Below, one piece after another: positions 62,420 to 64,000 of a DNA stretch of 64,000 bases. The DNA comes from Microcystis aeruginosa FD4 (lineage in GTDB: Bacteria; Cyanobacteriota; Cyanobacteriia; Cyanobacteriales; Microcystaceae). The DNA lies in the NCBI RefSeq assembly GCF_009792235.1, contig NZ_CP046973.1, forward strand, positions 4,278,001-4,342,000. The letters run 5' to 3'. Position 1 is the stretch's first letter; every line of letters begins with the position of its first letter. The notes beneath the pieces were generated by a model. That model was given only the letters and a program-made list of their open reading frames with translations. It made no database searches and was not told where the DNA came from. The position numbers and the translations under genes were made by a program.

Positions 62420-63307
62420 ATGACTGGAAGACTGAACAAGCTACAACAAGATTTAAAGAACATAGAAACGGAAGTGGCCAATTTAGCCGAAAGAATGCGG
62501 GAAAAATACCGAATTTATCTTGATTCATTTGGTGAATCTCTCTATAAACAGGCGATCGGGGCAGTGTATCATATCTGTACCCGTTACTATGGGGGGGAAT
62601 TTCTGGCCCTCTCCCACAGCAATCGTCAGAAACTGCAAGAGGAGATCAAAACTCTAGGACAAGAGGCTAAGGCTAGTTTACAGCAATTGGGCGAGCAGAG
62701 CTTCGATCGAGAGGCATTTTCAGGGGTAGGATTGCCAAAAAGTCCAGCAGAGATGAAAAATACCCCAGATTTCTTGAAACTTTTTCTGGACAAACGGGAA
62801 AACCTAGCCTCAACTGGAGAGATTAATAACCCAGATATTTTACTTTATTGTTGTCGAGTGCTGGAAAAAAACTGTATCGAGATTCTCAATCATCTCTCTA
62901 GACAAATTAATCAGCAACTACAAAAAGCTTATATTCTTCCCCCTAATCTACCCAGCCAAATTATCGATAGGGCAATTCAAGCGGGAGAGGAGGGACAATC
63001 CCTAGGTGGAGGAAATAATATGTTAAACATTTTAGTAGAAGCTAAAAACCCTGAACCAGAGGAGGAAAAAGATGAAGATGATGGGAATGATAATGATTTT
63101 TCAAGTGGCAAAGTCACTAAAGTAACGGCAATTCATCTACGAATGGCTGAACTGGAATTTGCTGACGCGCGCTTAAGTGTCGAAAGAAATCAAATTCGCT
63201 CCCTTTGGGAACAATTAAATCGTCTAGGGGAACAATATCATCGTGTTCGCAAAGAATATACTATCGCTCAAGCGGAAGCGGCGTGGCGCAGTAGTTGGTA
63301 TGATTAA
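62420..63307 (+). CDS. Conserved cyanobacterial coiled-coil protein
   Basis: This 295-residue protein has N-terminal heptads (GRLNKLQQDLKNIETEVANL), a middle part with YRIYLDSFGESLYKQAIGAV and CTRYYGGEFLALSHSNRQ, an acidic linker (PEPEEEKDEDDGNDND) and a C-terminal helix RSLWEQLNRLGEQYHRVRKE. No signal peptide or TM is seen. The pattern is common in cyanobacteria and unnamed. It lies 67 nt upstream of recG and may share its transcript. Confidence 0.6.
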   Translation: MTGRLNKLQQDLKNIETEVANLAERMREKYRIYLDSFGESLYKQAIGAVYHICTRYYGGEFLALSHSNRQKLQEEIKTLGQEAKASLQQLGEQSFDREAFSGVGLPKSPAEMKNTPDFLKLFLDKRENLASTGEINNPDILLYCCRVLEKNCIEILNHLSRQINQQLQKAYILPPNLPSQIIDRAIQAGEEGQSLGGGNNMLNILVEAKNPEPEEEKDEDDGNDNDFSSGKVTKVTAIHLRMAELEFADARLSVERNQIRSLWEQLNRLGEQYHRVRKEYTIAQAEAAWRSSWYD

Positions 63308-63374
63308 TCAGTTCTGATCAAACAGAGGTATTAAGGAAGCATAATACTAGGAAATTTGGAGTCAAGAGGCAATT

Positions 63375-64000
63375 ATGAAAGGGGAAATACCCGACTGGGT
63401 GAGATTACAAAAAGCCTTATCTGTGGAAGCGGAAAAAGGTTATCCCGATCTTCAGGGAAATCAATACCGTTTTAGCGAGTTTTTGTGTCTTAGTTTCGGA
63501 GATAATCCTCCCGTGGGAATTTCCACCAGTGAGAGAAATCGCTGGCGAGAATTAGCCCAAAAATTTGCCCAATATTCCCAATTTAATCCTAGACAAAGAC
63601 AACAATTAGTCACCGAAACTCGCAATTTTTTGCAACAATTACGGCAAACTTTAGAAGCAGCCACCACCCCAAAAGAACCAGCCACGGCGAAAATTATTAA
63701 TACCACTCCCATCACGGCAAAGGCTAATTCTCCACGGCAAGTTCTCCTCGAACAACCCTTGAAATATCTAGCGGAAGTGGGAGAGAAAAAAGCCAGTCTT
63801 TTAGAAAGATTAAACCTCCACAAAGTTGAAGATTTATTATATTATTATCCTCGGGATCATGTTGATTACAGTCGTCAAGTCAATATTGCTAATTTAACCG
63901 AGGGGGAAACGGTAACTTTAGTGGGGAATGTCAAGCGCTGTAATTGTTTTACTAGCCCCAAAAATACCAAGTTAGCTATCTTTGAATTGCTGTTACAGGA
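63375..64000 (+). CDS. recG: ATP-dependent DNA helicase RecG, 5' part
   Basis: The frame starts at ATG 63375 and runs off the right edge after about 208 codons. After a cyanobacterial N-terminal extension with VRLQKALSVEAEKGYPDLQG, the wedge/OB-domain motif DLLYYYPRDHVDYS is seen, followed by GETVTLVGNVKR. RecG reverses stalled forks and processes D-loops. Only the wedge domain is present here; the helicase core lies outside the window. Confidence 0.88.
   Translation, partial: MKGEIPDWVRLQKALSVEAEKGYPDLQGNQYRFSEFLCLSFGDNPPVGISTSERNRWRELAQKFAQYSQFNPRQRQQLVTETRNFLQQLRQTLEAATTPKEPATAKIINTTPITAKANSPRQVLLEQPLKYLAEVGEKKASLLERLNLHKVEDLLYYYPRDHVDYSRQVNIANLTEGETVTLVGNVKRCNCFTSPKNTKLAIFELLLQ

Noticed and set aside
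1..64000. tRNA, rRNA and known riboswitches
   Set aside because: Spacers were scanned for T-loop and acceptor patterns and for familiar riboswitch cores; none was recognised. A covariance search would be decisive.

Overview
This window looks like the chromosome of a colony-forming, non-nitrogen-fixing cyanobacterium, most probably Microcystis or a close relative. The signs are photosystem I genes (psaK, psaE), a complete kaiABC circadian clock, a carotenoid desaturase (crtD), ClpC, a Mo-nitrogenase C-terminal-like orphan protein, the HIP1 octamer GCGATCGC scattered through genes and spacers, and a heavy load of toxin-antitoxin genes, MITEs, short tandem repeats and IS relics. The genus call is inference from gene content and repeat style; no 16S or other marker is present. 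No tRNA, rRNA or CRISPR array was seen.

Layout. 0-1.3 kb: two type II toxin-antitoxin pairs (BrnTA-like and DUF433/DUF5615). 1.6-5.9 kb: a GTPase plus two-TM-protein pair, a second GTPase with a DUF697-like membrane tail, a DUF4336 protein and a small coiled-coil membrane protein. 5.9-7.2 kb: an amino-acid ABC permease broken by an in-frame TGA and with a MITE inserted at its start codon. 7.3-11.3 kb: psaK, rpmB, psaE, conserved cyanobacterial genes and rsmE. 11.6-14.2 kb: a three-gene cassette around a DndD/Rad50-like ATPase. 14.2-19.3 kb: conserved genes, argS, hicBA, ispF. 19.5-22.0 kb: an AAA ATPase with a DUF4276 (Toprim-like) partner broken by a nonsense codon, the pair bracketed by copies of a 60-bp repeat. 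22.1-25.2 kb: a tiny membrane protein and secA.

25.2-31.7 kb is an accessory island: a single-chain restriction-modification enzyme, a DUF433/DUF5615 pair with a frameshifted toxin, ImmA/IrrE and PIN relics, and an orphan IS200/IS605 right end. 31.7-35.4 kb: aminotransferase, sulfotransferase and flippase-like genes in a row. 35.4-36.2 kb: a MITE nested within a MITE and a duplicated gene end. 36.2-42 kb: kaiC, kaiB and kaiA on the minus strand, divergent from a CBS-PAS hybrid histidine kinase with degenerate receivers. 42-53 kb: a PEP-CTERM protein, a MITE with a six-fold 83-bp tandem expansion, an SRPBCC protein, acetolactate synthase, DUF4912, a double histidine phosphatase, crtD, thrB and Tat-exported MnSOD.

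53.2-58.5 kb is the most unusual part. Five same-strand modules (hicBA, a PIN toxin pair, an AIPR abortive-infection protein, a DUF2513 protein and a lipoprotein) are separated by copies of a long repeat (called X here) and by integron attC-like sequences, as if they were gene cassettes. 58.7-64 kb: clpC, an IS5-like relic, a coiled-coil protein and the 5' part of recG.

Taken together, core photosynthetic, clock and housekeeping genes are interleaved with small defence-type modules. Many of these modules are decaying: at least five genes carry nonsense or frameshift lesions, or have lost an end to an inserted element.
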